Below are positions 1-10,160 of a stretch of 64,000 nt of DNA, in pieces. Position 1 is the first letter of the stretch. Each line of letters begins with the position of its first letter. Origin of the DNA: Psychroflexus lacisalsi (GTDB lineage: Bacteria > Bacteroidota > Bacteroidia > Flavobacteriales > Flavobacteriaceae); NCBI RefSeq assembly GCF_020164495.1, contig NZ_JAIQYZ010000001.1, positions 434,001-498,000 of the forward strand, in the 5' to 3' direction. The notes below the pieces were generated by a model. It had not been told where the DNA came from, made no database searches, and worked only from the letters and a program-made list of their open reading frames with translations. Position numbers and translations under genes: made by a program.

Positions 1-1
1 G

Positions 2-760
2 GATTATGGAGTTAAAGATCCGTCTTTAGAAAATGAGCTTGATTTGAATAAGTACAATTCCAATTTTTCGTCCGAACACATTTACACAAAAACCTTCTGG
101 CTTGGAACCGATAAATATGGCCGTGATTTACTAAGCAGGATGTTGATAGGCTTGCGAATTTCCTTTTCAGTCGGATTTATTTCGGTATTTATTTCATTAG
201 TGCTAGGATTATTTTTAGGGTCTATTTCCGGGTATTATGGAGGTAAAATAGATGCAGCCGTGATGTGGCTGATTAATGTGACTTGGTCAATTCCGACTTT
301 ACTTTTAGTCATAGCAATTACTTTAGCGCTTGGAAAAGGCTTTTGGCAAGTTTTTATTGCAGTAGGCCTCACCATGTGGGTGGAAGTGGCAAGAGTGGTG
401 AGGGGACAGGTCATGAGTGTTAAATCCTTTCAATTTGTCACAGCTGCCAGAGCTTTAGGGTTTAAAAACCAAAGGATTATTATAAAACACATTTTGCCAA
501 ACGTGCTTGCTCCAGTGATTGTTATTTCTGCAGCCAATTTTGCTGCAGCCATACTTATAGAAAGTGGACTCAGTTTTTTAGGAATTGGAGCTCAGCCACC
601 CACCCCAAGCTGGGGAGCGATGATCAAAGACCATTACAGTTACATCATTTTAGGGAAAGCTTATTTAGCCATTATTCCAGGATTAGGTATCATGAGTTTG
701 GTGATGGCTTTTATGCTTATCGGTAATGCACTCAGAGATGCACTCGATGTGAAAAATTAA
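2..760 (+). CDS. ABC transporter permease, OppC/DppC family (5' end outside window)
   Basis: Inner-membrane permease of a peptide/nickel-type (OppC/DppC) ABC importer. The frame is open from base 2, so the gene begins upstream; the TTG at 44 is internal and should not be taken as the start. The first visible part carries the family motif GTDKYGRDLLSR, followed by about five hydrophobic segments. The EAA loop that contacts the ATPase is seen as AARALGFKNQRIIIKHILPN, and the family signature SGLSFLGIGAQPPTPSWG follows it. The C-terminus (GNALRDALDVKN) is complete. The substrate cannot be told from this subunit; the partner genes should lie upstream. It ends before a strong palindromic terminator that it shares with convergent lepA. 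Confidence 0.93.
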   Translation, partial: DYGVKDPSLENELDLNKYNSNFSSEHIYTKTFWLGTDKYGRDLLSRMLIGLRISFSVGFISVFISLVLGLFLGSISGYYGGKIDAAVMWLINVTWSIPTLLLVIAITLALGKGFWQVFIAVGLTMWVEVARVVRGQVMSVKSFQFVTAARALGFKNQRIIIKHILPNVLAPVIVISAANFAAAILIESGLSFLGIGAQPPTPSWGAMIKDHYSYIILGKAYLAIIPGLGIMSLVMAFMLIGNALRDALDVKN

Positions 761-818
761 AATATATTTTAAAAAAAACATTAGTTAGGACAGATTCCAC
801 ATTATTCCATTATGTGTG

Positions 819-854
819 AAGACCTCACAGGTTTTATAAAACCTGTGAGGTCTT
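819..854. terminator. 36-bp perfect palindrome, bidirectional terminator
   Basis: Two 18-base arms with no unpaired loop; the arm begins AAGACCTCACAGGTTT. T-rich sequence follows on the + side and A-rich sequence precedes it. It lies between the convergent permease gene and lepA, so it can end transcripts from both. Similar CTCACAGGTTTT/AAAACCTGTGAG palindromes are, as I recall, common between genes in flavobacteria, so this may also be a dispersed repeat. Confidence 0.8.
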
Positions 855-946
855 TTAAAGTAGGAAATTTATCTTTTAGCATTAAGCTATCGAACACAAA
901 TTCAACTTATAATTACAAAACTCAGAATAATATTTAAAAATATAAT

Positions 947-2743
947 TTAGTCGTTAAGCTTTAGTACGGCCATGAAGGCTTCCTGTGGAATCTCTACATT
1001 TCCAACCTGACGCATACGTTTTTTACCTTTTTTCTGCTTTTCTAAAAGTTTACGTTTTCTGGAAATATCACCACCGTAACATTTTGCTGTCACATCTTTT
1101 CTAAGTGCTTTTACAGTTTCGCGGGCAATGATTTTGGCTCCAATCGCAGCTTGTATGGGAATGTCAAACTGTTGTCTTGGAATCAATTCCTTCAGCTTTT
1201 CGCAAATTCTCTTACCAATATCATAAGCGTTATCAACGTGAAGTAAGGCTGAAAGCGCATCTACAGTATTGCCATTTAAAAGTACATCTACTTTTACCAA
1301 TTTTGATTTTCTCATACCAATTGGTGAATAATCAAACGAGGCATAACCTTTAGAAACCGTTTTTAATCTGTCGTAAAAATCAAAAACAATTTCAGCTAAT
1401 GGCATATCAAAACTTAGTTCGACACGATCTTGCGTCAGGTAAGTCTGATCGGTAATTTGACCTCGCTTCTCGATGCAAAGAGACATTACAGGGCCTACAA
1501 ATTCAGATTTGGTGATAATACTAGCTTTTATGAAAGGCTCTTCCACACGATCCAAATACGTGGGCTCAGGTAAATCTGAAGGATTACTAACGATTATGGG
1601 TTTATCCTTATCCTTTAAGGTGTAAGCATTGTAAGATACGTTAGGAACCGTAGTAATAACGGTCATATCGAATTCGCGTTCGAGACGTTCTTGTATAATT
1701 TCAAGGTGAAGCATACCTAAGAATCCACATCTAAAGCCGAATCCAAGGGCTGCAGAACTTTCTGGTAAAAACACTAACGATGCATCGTTGAGTTGAAGCT
1801 TTTCCATCGCCGTTCTCAATTCTTCGTACTCATCGGTTTCGACTGGATAAATTCCTGCAAAAACCATGGGTTTTACATCTTCAAAACCAGCAACAGCAGT
1901 TTTAGTTGGGTTATTGGCATCTGTAATGGTATCTCCAACCTTTACTTCTTTTGCATTTTTTATGCCTGTGATGAGGTAACCTACATCACCAGCTTGAATT
2001 TCTTTTTTAGGAAATTGCACCAACTTCAAAGTTCCTACTTCATCTGCAGAATAGTTCTTGTCTGTAGCGACAAATTTTATATTCTGACCTTTTTTGATAC
2101 TGCCATCAAATACTCTAAAGTAAGTTTCAATTCCTCTGAAAGGGTTGTAAACCGAGTCAAATACCAAAGCTCTTAGAGGAGCATCAGGATCACCCTTTGG
2201 TGCTGGAACACGCTCAACTATGGCATTTAGGATTTCTTCAATTCCAATGCCTTCTTTTGCACTTGCACGGATAACATCTTCACGCTTACAACCAATAAGA
2301 TCTACGATGTCATCGGTAACTTCATCTGGATTAGCACTCAAGAGATCGACTTTATTCAATACTGGAATGATTTCTAGATCGTTTTCAAGAGCCAGATACA
2401 AATTCGAAATAGTTTGGGCCTGTATACTTTGAGCAGCATCTACAATCAAAAGCGCCCCTTCGCAGGCAGCGATAGATCTTGAAACTTCATAGGAAAAATC
2501 GACGTGTCCAGGTGTATCGATAAGGTTGAAAACAAAGTCTTCACCTTTATAATTATAAACCATCTGTATAGCGTGGCTTTTTATGGTAATGCCGCGCTCG
2601 CGTTCCAAATCCATATTATCCAAAAGCTGTTCCTTACGTTCGCGTTCGGTTACAGATTTAGTAAAATCCAATAAACGGTCAGCCAGTGTGCTTTTTCCGT
2701 GATCAATATGTGCAATTATGCAAAAATTTCGAATGTTCTTCAT
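947..2743 (-). CDS. lepA: elongation factor 4 (LepA), ribosome back-translocating GTPase
   Basis: Translational GTPase that acts on stalled or mistranslocated ribosomes and in 30S biogenesis. The 598 residues match the family length. The G1 motif AHIDHGKST is at residues 11-19, the switch region [12 protein letters not shown] follows, then DTPGHVDF (G3) and NKVDL (G4). The LepA-specific C-terminal domain is present, including [20 protein letters not shown] and [20 protein letters not shown]. The start ATG gives the canonical [16 protein letters not shown]. It is transcribed alone, divergent from dusB, with a TATATTTG box upstream at 2793-2800. Confidence 0.98.
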   Translation of the reverse strand: MKNIRNFCIIAHIDHGKSTLADRLLDFTKSVTERERKEQLLDNMDLERERGITIKSHAIQMVYNYKGEDFVFNLIDTPGHVDFSYEVSRSIAACEGALLIVDAAQSIQAQTISNLYLALENDLEIIPVLNKVDLLSANPDEVTDDIVDLIGCKREDVIRASAKEGIGIEEILNAIVERVPAPKGDPDAPLRALVFDSVYNPFRGIETYFRVFDGSIKKGQNIKFVATDKNYSADEVGTLKLVQFPKKEIQAGDVGYLITGIKNAKEVKVGDTITDANNPTKTAVAGFEDVKPMVFAGIYPVETDEYEELRTAMEKLQLNDASLVFLPESSAALGFGFRCGFLGMLHLEIIQERLEREFDMTVITTVPNVSYNAYTLKDKDKPIIVSNPSDLPEPTYLDRVEEPFIKASIITKSEFVGPVMSLCIEKRGQITDQTYLTQDRVELSFDMPLAEIVFDFYDRLKTVSKGYASFDYSPIGMRKSKLVKVDVLLNGNTVDALSALLHVDNAYDIGKRICEKLKELIPRQQFDIPIQAAIGAKIIARETVKALRKDVTAKCYGGDISRKRKLLEKQKKGKKRMRQVGNVEIPQEAFMAVLKLND

Positions 2744-2792
2744 AGTCCGTTTTCCTAATTTGAAGTCAAAAGCACTCCAGATTTTAATGAAG

Positions 2793-2800
2793 CAAATATA
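2793..2800 (-). promoter_or_regulatory. candidate -7 box (TATATTTG) for lepA
   Basis: It matches the Bacteroidota -7 consensus TAnnTTTG on the minus strand, about 50 bases before the lepA ATG. I see no convincing TTG at the -33 spacing, so only half of the promoter is supported. Confidence 0.45.
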
Positions 2801-2872
2801 CAGGATTTGTTTGGCTTAAAAGATGTATTTCAAGCACTGTTAAAAGCTTTATGTGAATTGTTTATAATTCTG

Positions 2873-2880
2873 TAATTTTG
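2873..2880 (+). promoter_or_regulatory. candidate -7 box (TAATTTTG) for dusB
   Basis: TAnnTTTG match ending 12 bases before the GTG start of dusB. Transcription from it would leave a leader of only a few bases. The -33 element is weak. Confidence 0.5.
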
Positions 2881-2892
2881 CAATAAAAAGTT

Positions 2893-3888
2893 GTGGCTAA
2901 GATAGATAACATAGATTTAGGTGATTTCCCACTTTTATTAGCTCCTATGGAAGATGTAAGTGATCCTCCTTTTAGAGCATTGTGCAAGGAATATGGAGCC
3001 GATATGGTGTATACAGAATTCATCTCTTCCGAGGGACTCATTCGTGATGCTGCCAAAAGTATGATGAAGCTGGATATTTACGAAAAAGAACGGCCAGTAG
3101 GTATTCAGATTTTTGGAGCCAATTTAGAATCGATGTTAAGGTCTGTGGAAATTGTTGAGAAAACCAAACCGGATGTCATCGATATTAATTTTGGTTGTCC
3201 GGTAAAGAAAGTAGTTTCCAAAGGTGCTGGGGCAGGGATATTGAAGGATGTTGATCTTATGGTGAAATTGACAGAGGCTATGGTGAAACATACAAATTTA
3301 CCCATAACAGTAAAGACCAGATTAGGCTGGGATCATGATTCTATTAAAATTTACGAAGTTGCCGAGCGTTTACAAGACGTAGGTTGTAAAGCCATCTCTA
3401 TCCATGGCCGTACAAGAGCTCAGATGTATAAAGGTGAAGCAGACTGGAAGCCCATCGCCGAAGTCAAGAATAATCCAAGAATGCATATTCCTGTTTTCGG
3501 TAATGGTGATGTAGACACACCTGAAAAAGCAGTTCTTATGCGTGATAAATATGGTCTAGACGGAGCTATGATAGGAAGAGCCAGTATTGGTTCGCCGTGG
3601 TTTTTTAAAGCTGTGAAGCATTATTTCGAAACAGGTACTCATTGCGATTCGCCATCTATGGTAGAGCGTGTAGATATTGCCAGACGTCACCTGCAAATGT
3701 CTATAGACTGGAAAGGAGAAAAGCTTGGTGTTTTTGAAACCAGAAGACATTACACCAACTACTTCAAAGGTATTCCGCATTTTAAGGACTATAGAATGAA
3801 AATGGTAACCTCAGATCATGCTGAAGATGTATTTGCTACCTTCGATGAAGTAGAGGAGAAGTTCGCAGATCATCAGTTTGCGGAATAG
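2893..3888 (+). CDS. dusB: tRNA-dihydrouridine synthase, DusB type
   Basis: FMN-dependent reductase that converts uridine to dihydrouridine in the tRNA D-loop. The 331-residue protein has the TIM-barrel FMN motif LLLAPMEDVSDPPFRALC near the start. The catalytic cysteine is C102 in NFGCPVKKVVSKGAG, and later come VKTRLGWDHDS, SIHGRTRAQMYKGEADW and GNGDVDTPEKA. The start is GTG: an in-frame TAA lies 9 bases upstream, and MAKIDNIDLGDFPLLLAPM matches the usual N-terminus, while the next ATG would remove the FMN loop. It is monocistronic and divergent from lepA. Confidence 0.96.
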   Translation: MAKIDNIDLGDFPLLLAPMEDVSDPPFRALCKEYGADMVYTEFISSEGLIRDAAKSMMKLDIYEKERPVGIQIFGANLESMLRSVEIVEKTKPDVIDINFGCPVKKVVSKGAGAGILKDVDLMVKLTEAMVKHTNLPITVKTRLGWDHDSIKIYEVAERLQDVGCKAISIHGRTRAQMYKGEADWKPIAEVKNNPRMHIPVFGNGDVDTPEKAVLMRDKYGLDGAMIGRASIGSPWFFKAVKHYFETGTHCDSPSMVERVDIARRHLQMSIDWKGEKLGVFETRRHYTNYFKGIPHFKDYRMKMVTSDHAEDVFATFDEVEEKFADHQFAE

Positions 3889-3942
3889 GTTGCTACTTTC
3901 TTTTTCTTTTGAATTTAATACCGTTCACTTAATTAATAAAGG

Positions 3943-5007
3943 ATGAAATTTTATGTTTTAGTTGTATTAACGATGATGCTTGATTCCACGACACAAGCTC
4001 AAAGCTTTGATGAAAACACCACTCAAACTTTAAAGAATTATGTGAATGAATTCCCGAATCAAACTCAGTTTTCGGTAGCAATTATTGACGGTGATCAAAC
4101 TCAATTTTATGGTCAGGTAAAGTTTTCAGATACTATTAATGAGTTTGATAATAGCAATTCTGTATTTCAAATAGGTTCAGTCACCAAAGTCTTTACTTCG
4201 ACATTACTTGCACAGCTTGTGATTGAAAAAGAGGTGAAACTTACAGACTCAGTTCAACGTTATTTTAATTTCTCATTAAATGAAAAAGGGACTACTCTGG
4301 AACAACTTTCAAATCACACTTCTGGACTACCAAGATTACCCTCCAATTTGAATTTGGCTGCTCTTGATCTTAAAAACCCATATAAAAGTTATGCAGAAGC
4401 AGATTTAGAGTACTATTTAAAAACAGAGATGGAGATCCCTACAACGGAAGAAAAAACATACCAATATTCCAATATCGGCGCTTCTATTTTGGCTAAAGCA
4501 TTAGAAAATGCAAGCGGTAAAAATTACTCAGAATTACTTTCAGAAAGAATATTTCAGCCTTTAGAAATGAATCAGTCTACTTTAAATGAAGGGGAAGCAA
4601 AAAATAATATGGTCCAGGGTATAGATCAAAATGGAAACCCCACACCAGTTTGGGAAATGGGTGTATTTGAAGGGGCTGGAGCCATCTTATCCTCTACAAA
4701 AGATCTATCCAATTTTTTAAAAGCTCACTTTAAGGAACAAGAAAATGCATTTTCATTGACCTTGATGCCGACGTTTATGGTTAATAAAAATTTACGTTTG
4801 GGTCTTGGCTGGCATATCCTTCAAGATGAAACTGGTAACGATTTGTACTGGCACAATGGAGGCACAGGCGGATATTCTTCATCTGTATTTATGGTTCCTG
4901 CGACACAAAAAGCAGTTATTATTCTTACCAATGTATCTGCTTTCCATGCCAAAGCTTCTACGATAGATGAATTAGGTTTTAAGCTATTGAACTCGATTTC
5001 AAAATAA
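3943..5007 (+). CDS. secreted serine hydrolase, beta-lactamase/PBP-like family
   Basis: Exported penicillin-binding-protein-like serine hydrolase of the Pfam beta-lactamase family (class C fold). The first 19 or so residues look like a signal peptide ending near TQAQS. The active-site SxxK is S79-V-T-K82, the second motif is Y175-S-N, and the HxG equivalent of KTG is in WHNGGTGGYSS near the C-terminus. Many family members are esterases or D-amino-acid peptidases of unknown substrate, so a drug-resistance role should not be inferred. Length is 354 residues. It has its own terminator. A second family member lies at the far right end of the window. Confidence 0.88.
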   Translation: MKFYVLVVLTMMLDSTTQAQSFDENTTQTLKNYVNEFPNQTQFSVAIIDGDQTQFYGQVKFSDTINEFDNSNSVFQIGSVTKVFTSTLLAQLVIEKEVKLTDSVQRYFNFSLNEKGTTLEQLSNHTSGLPRLPSNLNLAALDLKNPYKSYAEADLEYYLKTEMEIPTTEEKTYQYSNIGASILAKALENASGKNYSELLSERIFQPLEMNQSTLNEGEAKNNMVQGIDQNGNPTPVWEMGVFEGAGAILSSTKDLSNFLKAHFKEQENAFSLTLMPTFMVNKNLRLGLGWHILQDETGNDLYWHNGGTGGYSSSVFMVPATQKAVIILTNVSAFHAKASTIDELGFKLLNSISK

Positions 5008-5042
5008 AAAGCGCCTATATTATAAAAATATAGGCGCTTTTT
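5006..5042. terminator. bidirectional terminator hairpin
   Basis: The 16-bp arms AAAAAGCGCCTATATT / AATATAGGCGCTTTTT enclose a 5-base loop. U-runs occur on both strands. It sits between the convergent serine hydrolase and SusD genes and overlaps the last bases of the hydrolase stop codon. Confidence 0.92.
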
Positions 5043-5066
5043 AAAGACGATTGCGGCTAAAACTTA

Positions 5067-6374
5067 TTATCTATTTTCTGCTGCAGGAGTTGGAAATTGA
5101 GTAAAAACATTGTCCTGCGGTCTATCATTTGGAAGTTGATCAAGCCTGTTAAACCTTCTCATGTCTATCCATCTATGACCACCTTCTGCAAAGAGTGAAT
5201 ATCGCCTTTGTAATAAGATTTCATCGACGAGTTCTTCAGGAGAAGTGCCCCCTGTATAATCATCAAGATCAGCCGCATTTCTTACAATATTTATAGCTGC
5301 TACAGCTTCACTGGGATTAGATATATGCAAAGCTTCAGCATAAAGTAGCACAAGCTCTTCATTTCTAATAACATCTACATCATCTACAATAGTTTTATAA
5401 ACAAAGACATTGTAAAGACCGCTTAAATCTGACTGGGTTAAAGCTTCCTCTCTCCTGTCAACTTTGCTAATTCTATTATCACCAGTTAATGTATCTTGAA
5501 TAAATGAAGGATGAACAATTCTTGCATTGGCAACTGTTTGGTTGATACTAAAGAATAATGGATTTGGAAAATCCAATCCAGATTGAGAAAAAGTAAAATA
5601 CACACTTTCGCTAAGATCTCCATTTAAATTCATAAAGGAATCTTCTAAAAGTGTTACAGCAGAATCGTAGTTATTTCTATAAACCTCAACTCTTGCATGT
5701 AAAGCTTTATTAAATTTTTGAAATTCTGCAAGAGTATTTGCAATATTAAAACCTTCAGGAAGGTTGAAAGGAAAATCCGAGCTACCGTTACTCAATTGTG
5801 TAGATGCTTCAGTTAGTAAATTTGATATGAAAGTCAATGCTTCCTCATAACTTACAAATGGACCTAAGTTATCGGGATCAGATACTTCTACACGCATTCC
5901 ATTTTCATATTGCTGGTTAGCTACCATGAGTAATTCATGTGCTTTAATGGTTTTTAAAAAGCCTTCTGCAGCTTCTATTTCATCGGGTTCAAAAACGCCT
6001 AAGCTGTTGCGTATTCCGTCCAGAATTAAATTCACATTTTTAATAACAGTGTATCTAGCACCATAAGGGCCTGTAGTATAAAAAGTATTATCATCTAGGT
6101 TACCTGTCATGACGTCTGAGGCCCATCGAGGGTCTGAACTTTGGAATCTATAATATTCTCTACCAGCCAATGATTGGCCATCGACTTGAGTGTCAATCCT
6201 TAACCTCATATCTGAAAGAACACCTGAAACGGTTTGTTCTAATTCTCCTCGGGAGATGCCGTTTTGGATAGACTCAGCGGTAGGTCCGTTTAAATTTTCT
6301 CCATCTTCTAGTTCGCAGGAAACTGTTATTAAGCAAACTGCTGGTAAGATTAAGAGTTTATGTATTAATTTCAT
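5067..6374 (-). CDS. SusD/RagB-family outer-membrane lipoprotein
   Basis: Surface glycan- or nutrient-binding lipoprotein that closes over a SusC-type TonB-dependent transporter. The N-terminus is a lipoprotein signal with lipobox ITVSC (cysteine near residue 20). The helical TPR-like SusD body follows, and the family C-terminal hallmark is present as RRYSLFAEGGHRWIDMRRFN and FPTPAAENR. At 435 residues it is shorter than classical SusD. It starts 15 bases after the SusC stop, so the two are co-transcribed. No glycoside hydrolase or sigma/anti-sigma pair adjoins it, so the substrate is unknown. If the SusC frameshift is real, this protein has no intact partner here. Confidence 0.93.
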   Translation of the reverse strand: MKLIHKLLILPAVCLITVSCELEDGENLNGPTAESIQNGISRGELEQTVSGVLSDMRLRIDTQVDGQSLAGREYYRFQSSDPRWASDVMTGNLDDNTFYTTGPYGARYTVIKNVNLILDGIRNSLGVFEPDEIEAAEGFLKTIKAHELLMVANQQYENGMRVEVSDPDNLGPFVSYEEALTFISNLLTEASTQLSNGSSDFPFNLPEGFNIANTLAEFQKFNKALHARVEVYRNNYDSAVTLLEDSFMNLNGDLSESVYFTFSQSGLDFPNPLFFSINQTVANARIVHPSFIQDTLTGDNRISKVDRREEALTQSDLSGLYNVFVYKTIVDDVDVIRNEELVLLYAEALHISNPSEAVAAINIVRNAADLDDYTGGTSPEELVDEILLQRRYSLFAEGGHRWIDMRRFNRLDQLPNDRPQDNVFTQFPTPAAENR

Positions 6375-6389
6375 AAGTATATTTTTTAT

Positions 6390-9367
6390 TTAAAAGTCCA
6401 TTGTTACTCTAAAAAGATATTGTTTTGAAGTTGGAAAAGGTGTGACTTCTACTCCTGTTGAAAGTCCATTACCTCCAAAGTTTGATACTTCTGGATCGTA
6501 GCTGTTGTAATCAAAAATGTTGATTAAATTTAATCCAGTTAGACCCATTTTGATATTGGTGACATAGCCTTTGAATAGACTTTGTACAACTTCATTAGGA
6601 ACGCTATAACTAAGGGCGATCTCTCTTAATCTAAGATAAGAGGCGTCCTCTACAAACGGAGCTGCAATACCACTGCTTAAAGAATTGATTCTGAAATCGC
6701 CATTGGTTAATTGTCCACTCGGGTCTAGAGTTATGTCATCATAATCATTTGAGGTTTGGCCAAGGTCCGTAAGTAAAGTGGTTAAATTGATATTATCCCC
6801 ACCTTTTTTCCAATGCCATAGAAAAGACAGGTCAAAGTTTTTATAATTGAAGTTGTTGGTAAATGTCATTTGAAAATCTGGCTCTGCATCTCCAAGCTTT
6901 ACAACATTTCCCTCGGTATTATTTCCAACAATTTGGGTAACACTTCTACCTTCTTGAATTCTGAAAGTTCCTAGGCCTGTTCCAAATCCACCTAAGTCGA
7001 AAGGTTCAACATCCAGACTAGTAACCTCAGATCTGTTTCTAAAAAAGATAACATTAGTAGACCATGTAAAATCTTTGTTTTTAACAACATCAGCGTCTAG
7101 AGTAAGTTCAATTCCTTTATTCCTTAGGCTGCCGGCATTTGAGAAGCGCTGAGTGAAGCCCGAAGAAGGTTCATTTTGAGCTTGTAGAATTAAGTCATCT
7201 ACTTCCTTGATATAGTAAGAAGCCTGTAATCTTATACGGTTATTTAGTAGACCAGCATCAAATCCAAATTCTAATTCTTTTTGGCGTTCAGGATCAATAG
7301 TAGCATCTCCTAGGGTTGCAGGAACTCCAATACCAGGAAGACCTCCAATAGAATTTCCTACAAGGGTAGTAAATAAGGCTCCAAATGGAGCAAAATTTCC
7401 TGCTTCTCCATAAGCTACTCTAGGCTTAAACTCTGAAAGGAAATCACTTTTCCAAAACTCAAAATTATGCAGATTCACAGCCATGGAAGCTTTTGGATAA
7501 TAGAATAGAGTATTTGCATCTCCAAAATTTGAAGATTTATCGGCTCTTACACCTATAGTTCCAATTAACTTATCTTGATAATTAACTTCCTCTTGTACAA
7601 AAAAGCCTGAGTCGTCTTGTTCTCTTCGAAATTGACTAACGTTGATGTTACCAGCCTGATCCAAGTTTGATTCTGATCCGATTAAATCCGAAGCAACATT
7701 ATTAACAGTATTTTGCGAAAAACTTTCTCTAGTCACGCCACCTTGAGAGGTGAATGTGATATTGTCTTCCGTGAAATAAGTATGTACTAAAAATGCGGAG
7801 TAGTTATTATTTCTAGTTTTAGTATTCCCTAGTGCGCTTACTCCATTCACACCCCCATTTGCTGGATCCATGAACTGTAGTTCTTTAGGGAAAAGGGCTC
7901 TTGTCTGTAATTGGTAATAGTCAAGACCAAGCCTCAGTTGAGCTTTTAAACTAGAGTTTTCGTTTTGATAGATGTCATAATCTAAAGTAGTACCAAGAAC
8001 AAACCTGTTGACTTCTTCACTATTAGTAATTAACTGAATGGTCTGCAATGGATTTGAACCCCCGTAAGGATTATCGGGGTAAATACCATTCTCGTTGGGG
8101 AAAAGTTGAGCCCAAGGTGGCAATGACGTTAAGGTAACACCAATAGTACTTCCAGAGTTGTCATTATTGAAGAAGCCTCTATCCGAACTTGAATCTATAT
8201 AATTTGCACCAACTGTCAATTTTAATTTGTCCTCAAAAAAGTCATGAACTAAGTTGATTCTCGCAGACTTTTTATTGTAGCCTGTATTATCAACAATGCC
8301 ATCTTCTTCTCGATTTGAAAAAGATCCGTAAAAAGTCGTTTTATCAGAACCTCCAGATATACTAGCATACGTATTGCTTATAAACCCTTCTTCTCCAAAT
8401 ACTTCCTTTTCATAATCAACCAAATTACCATTTTGTTGAGCTTGTGCAAACAAGTCGCCTTGACCAGCTCCAAAAGAATTTTCAGCAATTTCTCTTGTGA
8501 AATTTCTTTGTCCCCTAAAGTTGATGATACTATTAAAACCTAATTCCTGTTGGACGGAAACTTTTGTATCTCCACGCTTTCCTCTTTTTGTTGTAATTAT
8601 AATTACACCAGCAGCGGCTCTAGCTCCATAAATAGCTCCTGCAGAAGCCCCTTTCAAAACTTCTACGCGTTCTATATCATTTGCTTCTAAATCTGCAATC
8701 CTATTGGAAGGGTTGTCCTGAGTAGAAGTATTTCCACCTGCAGCTGCTCTGGAAACAAAGTTTAATCCTGCTCCTGAAATACTACTGTTATCAATATAAA
8801 CCCCATCAACAATATAAAGCGGTTGGGAATTACCAAAGACAGAGGTTATACCTCTAAGCTTCACAGATACTCCACCGCCAGGTGCGCCAGAATTTCTAGT
8901 GACTAAGGCTCCAGCAAATTTACCTGCTAAAGCTCCATCTAAAGTGGGTTGGGATGTTCTGCCTACTAATTCCTGAGAGCTGATGGAAGACACAGCATTT
9001 GCGGCATTAGACCGTTTGACGGATGTTGCAAGTCCTGTTATAACTACTTCCTCTAAGGCTGCGGAGACTCAATAAATGATATTGTAAAGGGTGAGGTATC
9101 TGTTACTCTAACTTCTTGTGATTCGTAACCAAGGTAGGTGAACAGTAATGTAGTTGGTAATTCATCAACTCTCAAAGAAAACTGACCGTCCATATTACTA
9201 GTTGTGCCGTTGGAGGTTCCTTTTTCAACAACATTTACAAAAGGGATAATGTTTCCAGTGGATTCCTCAATTGTTTTACCTGTAAGGGTCTCTTGTGCTA
9301 AAAGAAAGCCAGGTAGAAAACTGAAAAATATTAGAATGTTTAAAGCCCTAACATTTAATTTGTTCAT
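6390..9367 (-). pseudogene. SusC/RagA TonB-dependent transporter, interrupted by a one-base frameshift
   Basis: Outer-membrane TonB-dependent transporter of the SusC family, in two reading frames. Bases 9367-9053 encode a signal peptide (to about FLLAQ), a carboxypeptidase-regulatory-like domain (GKTIEESTGNIIPFVNVVEK...LGYESQEV) and end ESPQP-stop. The second frame is open from 9068 to 6390 and reads ALEEVVITGLATSVKRSNAA, then the plug (GNSQPLYIVDGV, RVEVLKGASAGAIYGARAA) and a complete barrel ending LFRVTMDF. A single missing base within about 9056-9068 explains the break. The rejoined protein would be about 993 residues, the normal SusC length. There is no slippery heptamer for programmed frameshifting. 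The body is otherwise undamaged, so it is either a very recent mutation or a sequencing error. Confidence 0.9.
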
Positions 9368-9609
9368 AATTTATTTTTTAGATTTGACCCTCAATTTATG
9401 AATTTTATTAATTAAAAGTTAACATTGGAGTTAATTGTTTAATTTTTTAACATTTATTGAGTCGAAATAATTTTCAATGGTGAAGGCAAAATAAAATTTT
9501 AAAATTTCCAGAATTAAATAAATCGATTATATTGCATGTATTAATTACTAATTTATTTTGATTCGGAACACCTTCATCCTACTGAACTAAGTCTCAAAAT
9601 CAAAAACAG

Positions 9610-10158
9610 ATGATTCGTAATTATTACAACGAAGAATGGAAAGATGTCGTCTTTGACGATAAAATTGCAAAATTTGAAAAATATAAAATTTCAAATTACG
9701 GCAGAATGCTTAACTGTAAAGGTCTAAAAGAAGTTTTGGTGAAAGAATCCTTTATAAATGGCTATCAAACCCTTCCTCTCAAGCAAGAAATCAACAAAAA
9801 ATCTACAAGTAGGTATGTCCACAAGTTAGTTGCAGAACACTTCCTGGAACGCGGTGATGGAATCTATGTGATCCATCTCAACTATGACAAACTGAATAAC
9901 AAAGTTGAAAACTTGAAATGGTCTACCAAAAAAGAAAAGGAAACACATCAATTTAGTAATCCTGATTACATCAATAGGCCTAAAAAGCGGACGTATTCCA
10001 AATTGACCGAAGCTAAGGTAAGGTTGATAAAGCGAAAAATTCACGATCCCAACCGACGCACGCGTATGAAAATGATTGCTAAGCAATTTGGTATTTCTGA
10101 GATGCAACTTTATCGCATAAAAAGCGGAGAAAATTGGGGTACAGTAACTGACTATTAA
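9610..10158 (+). CDS. NUMOD4 / HNH-like protein with C-terminal helix-turn-helix
   Basis: A 182-residue protein related to homing-endonuclease modules. Residues 8-32 (EEWKDV...KYKISNYGR) form a NUMOD4 DNA-binding motif. Residues 69-105 resemble HNH_3, with VHKLVAEHFLE (H71), then VIHLNYDKLNNKVENLKW (H89, N96). The usual NHIDG is altered to IHLNYD, so catalytic ability is uncertain. Residues 125-175 (KLTEAKVRLIKRKI...MIAKQFGISEMQLYRIKSG) look like a helix-turn-helix. It stands alone, not inside an intron, intein or phage, which hints at a domesticated DNA-binding role. Its stop lies 2 bases from the stop of the convergent nuclease gene. Confidence 0.8.
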   Translation: MIRNYYNEEWKDVVFDDKIAKFEKYKISNYGRMLNCKGLKEVLVKESFINGYQTLPLKQEINKKSTSRYVHKLVAEHFLERGDGIYVIHLNYDKLNNKVENLKWSTKKEKETHQFSNPDYINRPKKRTYSKLTEAKVRLIKRKIHDPNRRTRMKMIAKQFGISEMQLYRIKSGENWGTVTDY

Positions 10159-10160
10159 TT

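Noticed and set aside
44-46. TTG at 44 as the true start of the permease
   Set aside because: The frame is open to the window edge and the OppC family has residues upstream of GTDKYGRD; the TTG is internal.
3943-5007. Antibiotic-resistance beta-lactamase
   Set aside because: SxxK, YSN and HxG are shared by many esterases and peptidases of this fold, and the class C resistance-specific KTG is absent.
9053-9068. Programmed -1 ribosomal frameshifting in the SusC gene
   Set aside because: The required shift is -1, but the junction (TCT CCG CAG CCT TAG) has no X XXY YYZ slippery heptamer and I see no downstream hairpin; a one-base deletion or sequencing error is simpler.
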